A stretch of 64,000 nt of DNA from Ceratodon purpureus (lineage: Eukaryota > Streptophyta > Bryopsida > Pseudoditrichales > Ditrichaceae). The position numbers and the translations under genes are program-made. The DNA is taken from positions 17,693,542 to 17,757,541 of the forward strand of contig CM026424.1 of assembly GCA_014871385.1 (NCBI GenBank), given 5' to 3'. How positions within the stretch are numbered: the stretch's first letter is position 1; every line of letters starts with the position of its first letter. Shown here in pieces: positions 45,278 to 55,270 of this stretch. The notes below the pieces were generated by a model. It worked only from the letters and a program-made list of their open reading frames with translations, searched no databases and was not told where the DNA came from.

Positions 45278-48200
45278 ATGGCGGCCCAATGTGCAGAACG
45301 CATCTTCAATGAAGAGGAATTACTGCACTTGGGAGGCGAGTGTGTGAGTGTGGCACCACAATCAAGGTTCGGGGAGGGCAACGTCTGGGATTTGGAGAAG
45401 AGTATGGTCTGCTTTCTACTGTGTTGCTTCATGGGTAATGCAGATGCGCATCGTGCCATTGCCGGTCTGGAGAGGGAGGTTGCTGTCGAAGCACTTCGGA
45501 GCTGGGTGAGGGGACAGGGGCGGTCAGAGAGTACAGCGAGGAAGGTTGTTGATCTCTTGCAACCGGAGCTCTTGCTGTCAGAGCCAAGGCCTCGGACCTG
45601 GAATAGGAGAGGGAATTTCACGGAGGGGGAACGGAATCGATATTTGTGGTATCGCCACGCAGCAAGGTTGCTCGGTTGGAAGGAACGGCACCAATTTCCC
45701 GATTTTGTCAGAACCTTGCTCAAGACAGACATTTATCCAAGTTATGGAGGTCCTTCCGAAGCAGTCGATGAAGCAGCGCGCGAGGTCGCGATGTACACAA
45801 TCACCAGAATCGATGTTGGTGGGAGCATCGGCGCCACCAGTCCCACCCATGGCTCGGGTAACGCCGGACATGGTGGGCGTGGTTCTGTTTCCGGATCAGG
45901 TGAGTGGAGTTTAGGGTTCAGGGGCTGTCAATGAATGCTAGGTCCATGAGTTCGGTTGAAATTCGTTTTCCTTTGTATGTCACACTGCGTGGATACTGAA
46001 TTTCGGGTTCAGATTGGGGGGCGACCGTGAATGTCGCTGCCTTGGGGGAGCTGATGGTTTAGGGCTGGGCGGGTGAGGGGGGGATTCAATGCTGGGGCGA
46101 TGTGCAGGCGAATGTGGTAGGCGGGGTGGGAGAATTGATGGAGGCAGCGGAGGTGGTAATGAAGGTGAAGAGAACTCGAGGACCAGGAAAAAAGTTTGCG
46201 AAACCAGGGGCAGGGGCGGGGGAGGGGGGAATTCAATGTTCGGGAGTCGTTCAGGCGGTTGTGGCGGGCGGGGTGGGAGAATTGACGACAGTAGCGGAGG
46301 TGGTGACCAAGGTGAAGAGAACCCGCGGGCCGGGAAAGAAGTTTGCGACGGCAGGGGCAGGGGATCAAGACAATCCCGCTCCCCCCACGAAGAAGCCCGC
46401 AGCACCGAGGAGGAGGAAGCTGTCGGAGCCAAGGCCCTGTGCCATACTCGGGAGTGGAGCGACAGCGGTACAGCCACCTCAGGAGAAGGTTCCCGGGGTC
46501 ACGAAGCCACGGGGACGAAGAAGCAAAAATGTCGTGCATGAGGGAGAACAATGTGTCGATGAAAGCGGTCCGGGGGCACTGGCGGGGCCAAAGAGGACCA
46601 GGAAAAGGAAGGAAGCCGCTCAAGTGGTCGTGCCCCTGGGAATGGTCCCGGTATGTGAGGCGGTGGAGAATATCAAAGTAGGGGGGGTGGTGCCAGAGAG
46701 GAGGCAGCGACAAGGTGAGTGAAGGAGCTCACTCTCTCATTGGTAATTTACATGTGTGGAGTCTTTGTCGTTTTCAGCGTTGCTGTTGGATGGGGTCGGG
46801 AGAGTCTCGGTTCTGTAGAGGCAAAAGAGATGATCTGTTTGGTGGTACTGTGGGGGTTGGGGGGTGATTGGGTGCAGGGCGCACTGCCAAGAAATTTACG
46901 AAGGAAGAGAAGGGCAAGGGGAAATGGAGAAAGCCGAGAAAGCCAGTGCGGTGGCAAGCACCGACGGAGATCAGGCCGAGCGTTGAACTGGGGGTGACAA
47001 CGAGGGCGAGGAGGACCTTGAATTTTAAGTTACAAGAGAAGGTGGATGCCGATGAGGCCATCTGGGATGTGTTGGAGTGCTACCAGCCGCCAGAGTCCCA
47101 ACAGACATGTGACAGCATGGGTACCATGAATTTGGACTTCGATGAGCACGTTTTTGAGGAGCCGGAATGGACAGCGACAACGCCATTGTCTGTGAGGCAA
47201 TTCGATGGGAGTGATGTGCACGGGCAGGTTCGTGAGATGCTGCATGACAAGGGAGCAGTGCCGCGGGATTGGGATGTCCAGCGTGCGGGATGGGCTGTTC
47301 TCATCCCAAACAGATTCCTCTCGGAGTATTCTTTCCACACCGGTGAAACTCCGTCGTGGACACAAGGAGACGTTGTCGCGGAGTACCTGGATGGCGTTAC
47401 GGCGAGGCAGATGGTGGTGTGCGAGTTGGGGGGGTTCTCGGGCCACATCCACTTCCCAGCATGCGACGTGCGGATGGCTGCTGGACCGGGGGTGCGAGCT
47501 CAGGGTAGCGAACATGGGCATGGCTACGGCTGGTTCAAGCGCCAGAAGAATTTGGGAGCGCAGGCACTAAGAGGGAGAACTGAGGGCCAGGGGTCAGGAG
47601 CTACAAATGGGAGCGGGTTCGAAGAGTACTCCGATTATGTCAGGGACAACGCCCCTGTTCAAGGAAGATTTGGTGCACGCCCCATCGGCCAGTACAGAGA
47701 GCCCTCGGACGTAGAGGGGCCAGACGGGACCCAGGATTCCACAGCCCGAAGTACCTTCCCCCAGGTGCGTACTACCTTGCCTGACTACATGCTGTTTGAT
47801 GGTGGGACTGTGGATGGCGAAGAGGGTGGGGAGGCGCTGCCGTGTGAGTTGGGAGACTCCTCGGGGGAGGAGTGGATACCGGAATTCGGGGACGTCCTCA
47901 GCGGGTCGGACTGCGAGGAAGACTTCGGAGATTTGGCTCCAAGACGACCATCTATCCCGGGCGATTTTCACGACTGGTGCCACAGTGCGTCTGCCTTCAG
48001 AACCACTCACCTCGACGCGGCACAGCTGTAGGCAATGTACCGGGTGGAGTCGTGGCATGCGGAAAGTGTTTCTCTCTTAGAGAGTAGGGATAACTTTTGC
48101 GGGCCTACTCCAGGCCTCCGACACCCACCAGACTCTCTGCCCCAGCCTTCGTCTGTTTTTGATCTGTATTGGACTCCTGAGGTGCTGGGGAGGATTGTGG

Positions 48201-49579
48201 CCGAGACGAACCGTTACGCCAGGCAGGGGAGCGGAGTTCCAGGCGATGCGAGAACAAAGGGGGGCCCTCGGTGGAAAGATGTGTGCATAGCTGAGCTTAG
48301 AGCTAGGCTCGGAATCTGCATTCTAATGGGCGTGAAGAGACTCCCGTCCGTGAAGCATTACTGGATGCGCAAGGAAGGATTCATTCACTGCAGTCTAGTG
48401 TCCAGTGTTATGACACTTGCGAGATGGGAGGATTTGCTCAGGTGCTTGCACCTTGTGGATAATCGCGAGGTGGTCAGAGATGTAGGTTCGAGATAGTTTG
48501 ACAGGATAGCTAAAACGAGGTGGGTTGTTGACATGTTCGTGAAGGTGTCAAAGGAGATCTACAATCTGGAACGTGAACTTACAGTGGACGAGTGTATAAT
48601 TCCTTACAAGGGTAGGTATTGCTTTATTCGGCAATTCATGAAAGATAAACCAATCAGATTCGGGATTAAGTGCTGGGTCTTGGCCAGCTCGAAGTCCAGG
48701 TTCGTCTCCAACATTGAGGTCTACCTCGGTGAAGGCACTGGCCTCGGATGGTATGGGCTAGGATACCATGTCGTCATACGCATGGTCGAAGGTCTTGAGC
48801 GGAGGTGGCACCACCTGGTCGTGGACAATGCATTTGCGAGCGTCAACCTCTTCCACGAGCTCATGGCCCGAGGCATGTGGGCTACTGGAACTGTGCGGCT
48901 TTCCAGTAAAAATCTGCCCAGTGGCCTTTACCGCAATACGAAGGATGCAGAGAGAGGCTCCCTGCTAATTCGGGTTCATGATCACAGGCAGATGGCAGTT
49001 GTATCGTGGCAAGACAAATGTCTTGTCACACTGTTGAGTACTGCGGCTAGTCCCTGGGAGCCAGGCGTTTCTGTTCTCCGTAGAATACCTGGCATGAGAG
49101 GGCAGCTCAAGGTACCTTCCTCCCCTATCCATGTCCAATATCAGGAATACATGAGGGGCGTCGATGTCACGGATCAGATTCGAAGTAACTACTCCTCACA
49201 GCTCAAGTCCCATAAATGGTGGCACAAACTCTTTTTCTTCATTATCGACCAGAGTATGGTGAATTCCTACGTTGTCTACTGTTCCCAGATGGAGAGTCTC
49301 GGTTTGAGAGTTAGAACTCACATGCAGTTCAACATTGCTGTTGGCAAACACCTGGTGGCGGATTGGTTGCAGAAAAGGCCTCGCGCGGTGGCTCGTCCCC
49401 CTCCACGGCAGAGACGCCCTCCCCCTGTTCACTCCCACTGGCAGTCTTCATTGAAGCGGAAGTGCATCGAATGCGGTGCTATTGGGCGTTGGTATTGTCC
49501 TGCATGTGGATGGAAATGGATGTGCCGTCAAAGTTGCTACCATGTCATTCACGAGAGGCTAAGTCGCCTCCAATCCTAA
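45278..49579 (+). pseudogene. piggyBac transposase gene, spliced, two in-frame stops
   Basis: Exon 3 (46878-49579) holds the DDE_Tnp_1_7 core. The catalytic Asp residues are all present: TVDECIIPYKGR (Asp at 48587), LVVDNAF (Asp at 48824) and GVDVTDQ (Asp at 49163 and 49172). A Cys-rich zinc finger closes the protein (CIECG, WYCPACGWKWMC, CYHVIH). An acidic stretch (DSSGEEW, GSDCEEDFGD) precedes the core, as usual for piggyBac. Exon 2 (46108-46714) joins exon 3 through CAAG|GTGAGT and GTGCAG in phase 1. It encodes two copies of a basic KRTRGPGKKF motif, like an AT-hook. A first exon from ATG 45278 has a good donor at 45899|GTGAGT but does not join exon 2 in frame, so it has a shift or another border. 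Exon 3 is cut by TAG at 48029-48031 and 48494-48496. The protein is therefore probably not made whole. Confidence 0.82.
46076..46370 (+). repeat. In-frame 147-bp tandem duplication in the transposase exon
   Basis: The segment from about 46083 (GATTCAATG) repeats at 46230 with period 147 bp, i.e. 49 codons. Each copy encodes GGVGEL, AEVV, KVKRTRGPGKKFA and then Gly/Ala-rich residues, so the basic motif is doubled. A weaker third echo, GRTAKKFTKE, begins exon 3. Confidence 0.75.
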
Positions 49580-50165
49580 CGTGTTTCCTCATCTCTGCAC
49601 AAATGGTTGAACTTGGTTGCTGCAGGGTCGAGTACGGGCACTTCAAGGACTTGCGTGGGTGGGCGAGGTGATTTGCCGCACTCCTGGGCAGGGAAGTTAC
49701 AGTCGTGGCGCTAAACCAACCATGCGGCACAGTTGCTGAGGCGTGCGACTGAGAAGCCCCCAGCCCGCTTGACCGAGCTGCTGCTGCTAGTCTTCACGGC
49801 ATCCAGGATCTGAACGTGGTCCATTTCGGTCTTCATGCAAACGAGGAACTCCAGAACTTTGAACCCAGGGGGCACACCCCGCGGCACTGCAGTTTTTTGA
49901 GTAGTTGCAGGTGGTAGACTTCGTCTCCCAGAGGGATAGCAGGTAGTGTCTGAGACTCTACGTTTTGAATGACCACATTTCTGTAATGAGAAAGGCAGTT
50001 CGTTGCCTCGTTTTTCCAACCCCTACGATGGTGCCGGGACTCTTTTGTAATTGGTTTCTTTTTCCCCATTGTCCTGCTGTAATTGTTTCTGTTCATTTTT
50101 TTCAGCGTGCTTCACTTCTTTCCCTTTTGAATCCCTCGCATTCCCTTGTCCTTGATTGTGAACAT
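49580..50165. other. Spacer after the transposase gene within the piggyBac element
   Basis: Presumed 3' UTR and spacer. A minus-strand 102-codon ORF at 49711-50019 has no family motif and is not called. Confidence 0.4.
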
Positions 50166-51238
50166 TCCTTCCCCCCCTCCCCTTCTCACTGTTTTTATTT
50201 TTTTTCATTTTGGCCTTTGTCCATGTTATCTCTCTCTCCCTCATCTCATTCCCCCCCCTCCCCTTCTCTCTCTCCCTCTACCCCCTTCGCTGTTTTATCC
50301 TTCTCACTGTTTTTATTTTTTTTCATTTTTTCATTTGTCCATGTTATCTCTCTCTCCCTCATCTCATTCCCCCCCTCCCCTTCTCTCTCTCCCTCTACCC
50401 CCTTCGTTGTTTTATCCTTCTCACTGTTTTTATTTTTTTTCATTTTGGCCTTTGTCCATGTTATCTCTCTCTCCCTCATCTCATCCCCCCCCTCCCCTTC
50501 TCTCTCTCCCTCTACCCCCTTCGCTGTTTTATCCTTCTCACTGTTTTTATTTTTTTTCATTTTGGCCTTTGTCCATGTTATCTCTCTCTCCCTCATCTCA
50601 TTCCCCCCCTCCCCTTCTCTCTCTCCCTCTACCCCCTTCGCTGTTTTATCCTTCTCACTGTTTTTATTTTTTTTCATTTTTTCATTTGTCCATGTTATCT
50701 CTCTCTCCCTCATCTCATCCCCCCCCTCCCCTTCTCTCTCTCCCTCTACCCCCTTCGCTATTTTATCCTTCTCACTGTTTTTATTTTTTTTCATTTTGGC
50801 CTTTGTCCATGTTATCTCTCTCTCCCTCATCTCATTCCCCCCCTCCCCTTCTCTCTCTCCCTCTACCCCCTTCGCTGTTTTATCCTTCTCACTGTTTTTA
50901 TTTTTTTTCATTTTTTCATTTGTCCATGTTATCTCTCTCTCCCTCATCTCATCCCCCCCCTCCCCTTCTCTCTCTCCCTCTACCCCCTTCGCTATTTTAT
51001 CCTTCTCACTGTTTTTATTTTTTTTCATTTTGGCCTTTGTCCATGTTATCTCTCTCTCCCTCATCTCATCCCCCCCCTCCCCTTCTCTCTCTCCCTCTAC
51101 CCCCCTTCGCTGTTTTATCCTTCTTACTGTTTTTATTTTTTTTCATTTTTTCATTTGTCCATGTTATCTCTCTCTCCCTCATCTCATTCCCCCCCTCCCC
51201 TTCTCTCTCTCCCTCTACCCCCCCTCACTGTTTCGCCT
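50166..51238 (+). repeat. Minisatellite, nine units of about 118-120 bp
   Basis: Each unit contains TCTCTCTCCCTCATCTCAT, a C run, CCCTTCTCTCTCTCCCTCTA, CGCTGTTTTATCCTTCTCAC and TTTTTATTTTTTTTCATTTT. Two variants differ just before TTTGTCCATG: GGCC (A) or TTCA (B). The order is A B A A B A B A B. Long frames on both strands through the array are by-products of its three-frame openness. Confidence 0.92.
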
Positions 51239-51240
51239 TG

Positions 51241-51244
<4 letters not shown>

Positions 51245-51282
<38 letters not shown>

Positions 51283-51580
51283 CATTTGCCGAGCCCCTTC
51301 TTTCCCCGCCCCGCTGTGACCCTCCCCTTCTCTCTCTCCCTCTCTCTCCCTCTCTCCTTTCCCTTCTCTCCCTCTCTCCCTCCCCTTCTCTCTCTCTCTC
51401 TCGACTTCCCTGTCTCCCTCCCCCTCTCTCCCTCCCCCTCTCTCTCTCCCTCCCCCTCTCTCTGTCCCTCCCCTTCTCTGTCTCCCTCCTCTTCTCCCCC
51501 CCCCCCCTCCTCTCCGTCTCCTTCTCTCTCTCCCTCCCCCTCTCTCCCCTCTCCTCTCCCCCGCCTGTTTTCCCCTTATC
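51245..51580. repeat. Poly(T) of about 38 and CT-rich low-complexity tract
   Basis: A run of about 38 T (51245-51282) is followed by about 270 bp of CTCTCCCTCCCC-type sequence ending before the B3 gene leader. The tract may also serve as a pyrimidine-rich promoter or leader. Confidence 0.85.
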
Positions 51581-51599
51581 GGGCGGCATGGTCTGAGCA

Positions 51600-51901
51600 G
51601 TGCTGTGCATGGCATGGCACTGTTCATCGCCCGCAGCCCCCAGCCCGCAGTCCCCAGCCCCCAGCCCGCAGTCCCCAGCACTTGCGGTTTCCATCATCAC
51701 GACATCGACAGCTTGGGGGTTCACTGGAGACGGCGGAGAATTAATGGAGGGCGGCTCCTCTCTCCTTCACCCTCCCCCGAGATGGCGGAGCTTCTCTCAC
51801 TTCTTCCGCATCTCCTTCCCTCGTTGCCCGCCCCCACTCCTCCCTTCATTGTGCTCTTCTTCTCTCCAGGTGAAGAAACCCTTTGTTTTGTTTGGTTCGC
51901 T
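51600..51901 (+). promoter_or_regulatory. Presumed leader of the B3 gene
   Basis: Four copies of the short word CAGCCCGCAGTCCC or its shifted forms occur at 51630-51680. A pyrimidine tract ending in TCTCCAG at 51869 looks like a 3' splice site, so a leader intron may end there, 33 bp before ATG 51902. No TATA box is obvious. Confidence 0.35.
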
Positions 51902-53164
51902 ATGGCTGAGGTTCTCCACGGGGAGGTGCTGGACGACCTGCATGGCGTCGTGCTTCGAGAACTGGATGAGGTCCGCGCCTTCTACTTCGCTGTTTCCGTG
52001 AGGTCGCCCGGGGACCTTCACTACCTGGTATGCTCTCCCCCATTCCTTTGCTTGTTTGATTTCGGTTGTCCCTCGTTGGTTTTGCTGCTGATGCCCCGGT
52101 TGTCTGAGCGCAGGGGATCCCGAAGACCTTTACAGCGCGTTGTGGATTCCCCTTCTCCGACTCCGCTACCTTGGTGACATCCATCAGCAGCCCCGAGGAG
52201 TGGCGCCTCCAGCTGCGTCGCATCGAACCGGGTCGAGCCCCCTACGGTTGGGTGTCTGTTGGCGGCAAATGGGCGAAGTTTGTGACTGACCTGGACGTTG
52301 GTGTCGGCGACCTTCTCATTTTCGAGATGGTGGACGAAGATTGTCTGGTGGTCACGATGCACCGAGGCGGCTACCCGGAAACCGAGCCCTCCCAGGTCGA
52401 TGCGAAGGGACCAGGAGGCTCCGACCCGACGGGGGGGGGCTGCAACATCTCCCGGAAGAAGGTGGTGGATGGCGGAAACATCATCGGCAAACAAGTGGCC
52501 GAGGGAAGTCGAATGACCATCAAGCAGGAGGTCAAGACCCTAAACCTCAAGGGCAAGGAGGTGGCCCAGGGAAGCGGCATCCTGGGAAAGGTGGAGGCAC
52601 AGAGCCGCAATGTCAAGGGCAAGCAGGTGGCCGAGGGAAGCCATATCTCCCGCAAGAAGCCCCTGCAGACGTCGCAGAAGATCCCCGCCAACGCCAAAGT
52701 GGAGCCGGTGAAATGCAATGCCCCCGAAACAGGACGTGATGCCACCCCACCCCAGTTCCGGAAGACTCTCAGGAGGACCCACACCCTGCAAGGGAGGGCA
52801 GCCAGGCTTGTAAGTCCGTAAACCCCAAACCGTGCCACTGCTTTTTTTTCCAACTTGCTGAATCCATTCCCCTCTCCCCTCCCTCTGATTCTGTAATTTT
52901 TTTCCACAGGATATCCCCACGGCACATTGGCGAGCTGTGGGCCAGGATGCATTCGACTCCCACCTCTTCTGCCTCACAGGCCCAGTCAAGGAAAGCATTG
53001 TGCAGACTGATCTCTTCGTGACCCCACGACAAACCCAGTGCTTCTTCACTCAAGGCTGGTACGAGTACTGCTGGATGAACCACCTCAAGCTTGGGGACAC
53101 TCTCATCTTCACAAAGACCGGTCCTTGCGGATACTCAGTGGCTCACGCACTCTCCCCCCCTTGA
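51902..53164 (+). CDS. Two-B3-domain DNA-binding protein carried by the piggyBac element
   Basis: Three exons, 51902-52027, 52114-52809 and 52910-53164, all joined in phase 0, give 358 residues. Residues 1-135 form a plant B3 domain: FYFAVSVRSPGDLHYL, GIPKTFTARCGFPF, EEWRLQLRRI, YGWVSVGGKWAKFVTDLDVGVGDLLIFEMV. A linker of about 80 residues consists of seven imperfect 11-residue repeats (core KGKQVAEGSHI). Exon 3 holds a second, shorter B3-like fold (DIPTAHWRAV, QCFFTQGWYEYCWMNHLKLGDTLIFTKTG). B3 domains bind DNA in ARF, ABI3/VP1, RAV and REM regulators and share their fold with the EcoRII and BfiI DNA-binding domains. A run of C at 53154-53160 brings TGA at 53162. The next frame continues 34 codons (LEFLELLQF to DTLLFTKTGPAAFDVS), so a one-base slip may have trimmed the C-terminus. 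The gene lies wholly inside the transposon, in the transposase orientation. Confidence 0.8.
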
Positions 53165-53901
53165 GTTCCTGGAGCTTCTGCAGTTTCACAGTCGGAAGCA
53201 CTTCCACCATCCCGACACCTTGCTCTTCACCAAGACTGGACCAGCTGCTTTCGACGTCTCATAAATCATGGAGTGAAGTAGTTCTAAATTAGATCTTGTT
53301 GTTGTGGACTTTGTGTGAGACTTTGTTGTATAGCTTGATGTGCAGACTTTGTTGTGTAGACCGCGGATTGGGACTCGTTCTGTTATCTGCGGCAGTGGGC
53401 AAAGCTGCTCCCGCGATCCCTTTTTGTTCACTCTGTGGCTGGGCGGTTGGAAGGCCCCTGTCCTGTGACACCCCCCCCCCCTCACACCCCCGCCTGTGTG
53501 TCTGCTCCCCATTCGCCCCCCCCTCTCGCCAAATCTTGGCCGGTACTGTTCATACCTCTTCCACCGGTCACCTTTTCCCCCCGAACTTACTGTCGAAAGT
53601 CACCCTGCCCGCCACTTAGAGTGCCAGATACTAAATCAGACACTTTCTGACATCTGTATTTGCCCAGATTGAATACTCATACTGATTTCTGAGGCCATGA
53701 TACCCCCCCTCACTAATGCATTTTTCTAAATTTACACAGACATCAGCAGGAAAATGTAATTGCACAGTTCTCTTGCAGACATCACCGTGAATGTGTTCCA
53801 AAAATATAAAGCTCAAAATCGTCACCAGGATTACTTAATTTAGCAACTGTATACGATTTACTTGGCAGAATACGCACTGTAGAGCTTCTCATTGTTTTCA
53901 C
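53165..53901. other. 3' part of the piggyBac element
   Basis: Presumed 3' UTR of the B3 gene, a C run at 53470-53480 and AT-richer subterminal DNA. No further gene is seen. Confidence 0.5.
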
Positions 53902-53921
53902 CAACATGCTCAAGGGGTTAA
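53902..53921 (-). repeat. Right TIR and TTAA site of the piggyBac element
   Basis: CAACATGCTCAAGGGG at 53902-53917 is followed by TTAA at 53918-53921. It is the exact inverse of the left end. Confidence 0.9.
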
Positions 53922-54130
53922 GCCTCCATCCAGGTTAAAGGCTTAAGGGTCCTCTAAGCTCCCAGTGGTGACATCCAAATATCTTTCTCATCCAAGTCAC
54001 GACCTCTAACGGGCAAAAATCTTTAAATTTCAGCCCTTCAAAGGCCACCTTTAAATTGCCGGAAATAGGAAAGTTCAAGTTCTCATCTTTTTATCTTCTT
54101 TCCATTACACTTTGGTTTGGATTTCTTTTA

Positions 54131-54867
54131 GGGGGGAAGCACAATAAAGTGGACAACCAAGTGCAATATGTGATCACTAGGAAGTGAATATGAAGTGTGC
54201 TGTTTTTTATAGCTCAAAGCTGATTTTGAGCATTTTGGTGTAGTTTTTGAGCATTTTAGTCACTTTTTAAGGTGTCATAAGGTATCTTACACACATCTCC
54301 ATGAAAAAAACATCTTCAATTGAAACTTAATTTGACCCCTAGTTCTAAATCATGAAAATGAACTTTTCCAAAGTCTTCATTTCTTCATTTGGGGCCCTCT
54401 ATTGTCTTTAGAGGATGTTTTTTTCCAATTTAAAAAACAATGTTTGGTGAAAAAAACCTCACAAAAAGTTTCACCAAAAACAGTGTTTTAAAAACGTCCC
54501 AGGGATACTTTTCGCCAATCTAAGATTGCAAACATGGCCACCCGGATCATTTCTACAAGCGTAATGTACAAATGAAGGGCCCCACAAATCAAAAGTGATT
54601 TTTGTCAAAACTACAATGTAATACGGTCACTTTTCCAAATGATTGCATTCACTTTGTTCAACTTTGTGGTGTTCATAGAGGTGTCTCAACTCAACAATTA
54701 CGAACGCAAATTTCGGAAGTTATAGTATATCAAGTCTACTTTCCATACCCCAAACTTAATATCCCATCAAGAAGTTTTAGATGCCACTTTCTAGTGTGTT
54801 TAGACAAAAGGCTGAAATTGGCAATGACCTAAGCACTTTTGTGGTCCACTTTATTGTGCTTCCCCCC
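54131..54867. mobile_element. Non-autonomous TIR element, 737 bp
   Basis: The left end GGGGGGAAGCACAATAAAGT and the right end, its reverse complement, pair over about 25 bp, with GTGGAC and a few more bases included. TTTA flanks both ends (54127-54130 and 54868-54871). The interior has no transposase. A related, incomplete copy ends at 61221. The superfamily is not settled, as a 4-bp duplication is unusual. Confidence 0.8.
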
Positions 54868-54871
54868 TTTA

Positions 54872-55117
54872 CAACTTGTTAAAGAGTTTCACAATAACCA
54901 AGTAAAGAAATTGTTTACAGGTCAACTTAAGGAAGGACCGAAATTCCACTCAACCTGTAATTGGGATGTATGTGTCTTGTTTTAAGGGTTTACAATAAGG
55001 CGACTAATAGGAATGCTCATAGGATGGGCTAATGACAACTAATTTGCCGTGTTAAAAATCTTGAGCTAAACTAGATTATGACTTGAGAGCTGACTGTTGA
55101 AAGGTGGAACTTCTGCA
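54872..55117. other. Intergenic
   Basis: Nothing recognised. Confidence 0.4.
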
Positions 55118-55270
55118 GAAGGATTGTCCGGTTCAATTGACACGGATGGGGATGGCACCGTGAGCTATAAGGAATTTCGGAGGATATCAAGTCGTTCAGA
55201 TCTTCACATACTCCTGGTTCTAAGCTTCGAGGAGATACATCATACAGCTCGTACTCCAATCAATTGATCC
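55118..55270 (+). pseudogene. EF-hand exon fragment (CDPK-like)
   Basis: After an acceptor-like TTCTGCAG, the frame reads GLSGSIDTDGDGTVSYKEFRRI. DTDGDGTVSYKE at 55139-55174 is a full 12-residue EF-hand calcium loop with all ligand positions (D, D, D, E at 12) and the following FRR fits the exit helix. This wording is typical of the last EF-hand of calcium-dependent protein kinases. No kinase or other EF-hands are seen nearby, so it is an isolated remnant. A nearby frame (55425-55510, EEMISYQEVADTMRVACGK) may be another piece. Confidence 0.5.

Larger units (their letters stand above)
44817..53917 (+). mobile_element. piggyBac-superfamily transposon, 9,101 bp, carrying a B3-domain gene
   Basis: The left end CCCCTTGAGCATGTTG (44817-44832) is repeated as an exact reverse complement at 53902-53917. 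TTAA flanks both ends (44813-44816 and 53918-53921). TTAA targets and CCC-starting ends are the hallmarks of piggyBac. A 10-bp subterminal inverted word TGCGTATTCT lies at 45011-45020 and, reversed, at 53867-53876. The distances from the ends are unequal (about 195 and 41 bp), recalling the asymmetric internal repeats of insect piggyBac. Inside, on the plus strand, are the spliced transposase gene (45278-49579), a minisatellite and CT-rich field (50166-51580) and a three-exon B3 gene (51902-53164). The identical ends and intact TTAA sites suggest a fairly recent insertion, although the transposase has two in-frame stops. Confidence 0.88.

Noticed and set aside
49711-50019. 102-codon minus-strand ORF after the transposase gene
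   Set aside because: No motif and no promoter. It lies in the presumed 3' UTR of the transposase gene.
50166-51238. Regular repeats considered as a CRISPR-like array
   Set aside because: The units abut without unique spacers and the genome is eukaryotic. It is a minisatellite.
49965-51744. Long open frames of more than 500 codons rich in Ser, Leu, Pro and Phe on the plus strand, and Glu/Lys/Arg-rich frames on the minus strand
   Set aside because: They are the six-frame reading of the 118-120-bp minisatellite and CT-rich tract, open in all plus frames with repeating words. No start context or family supports a protein.
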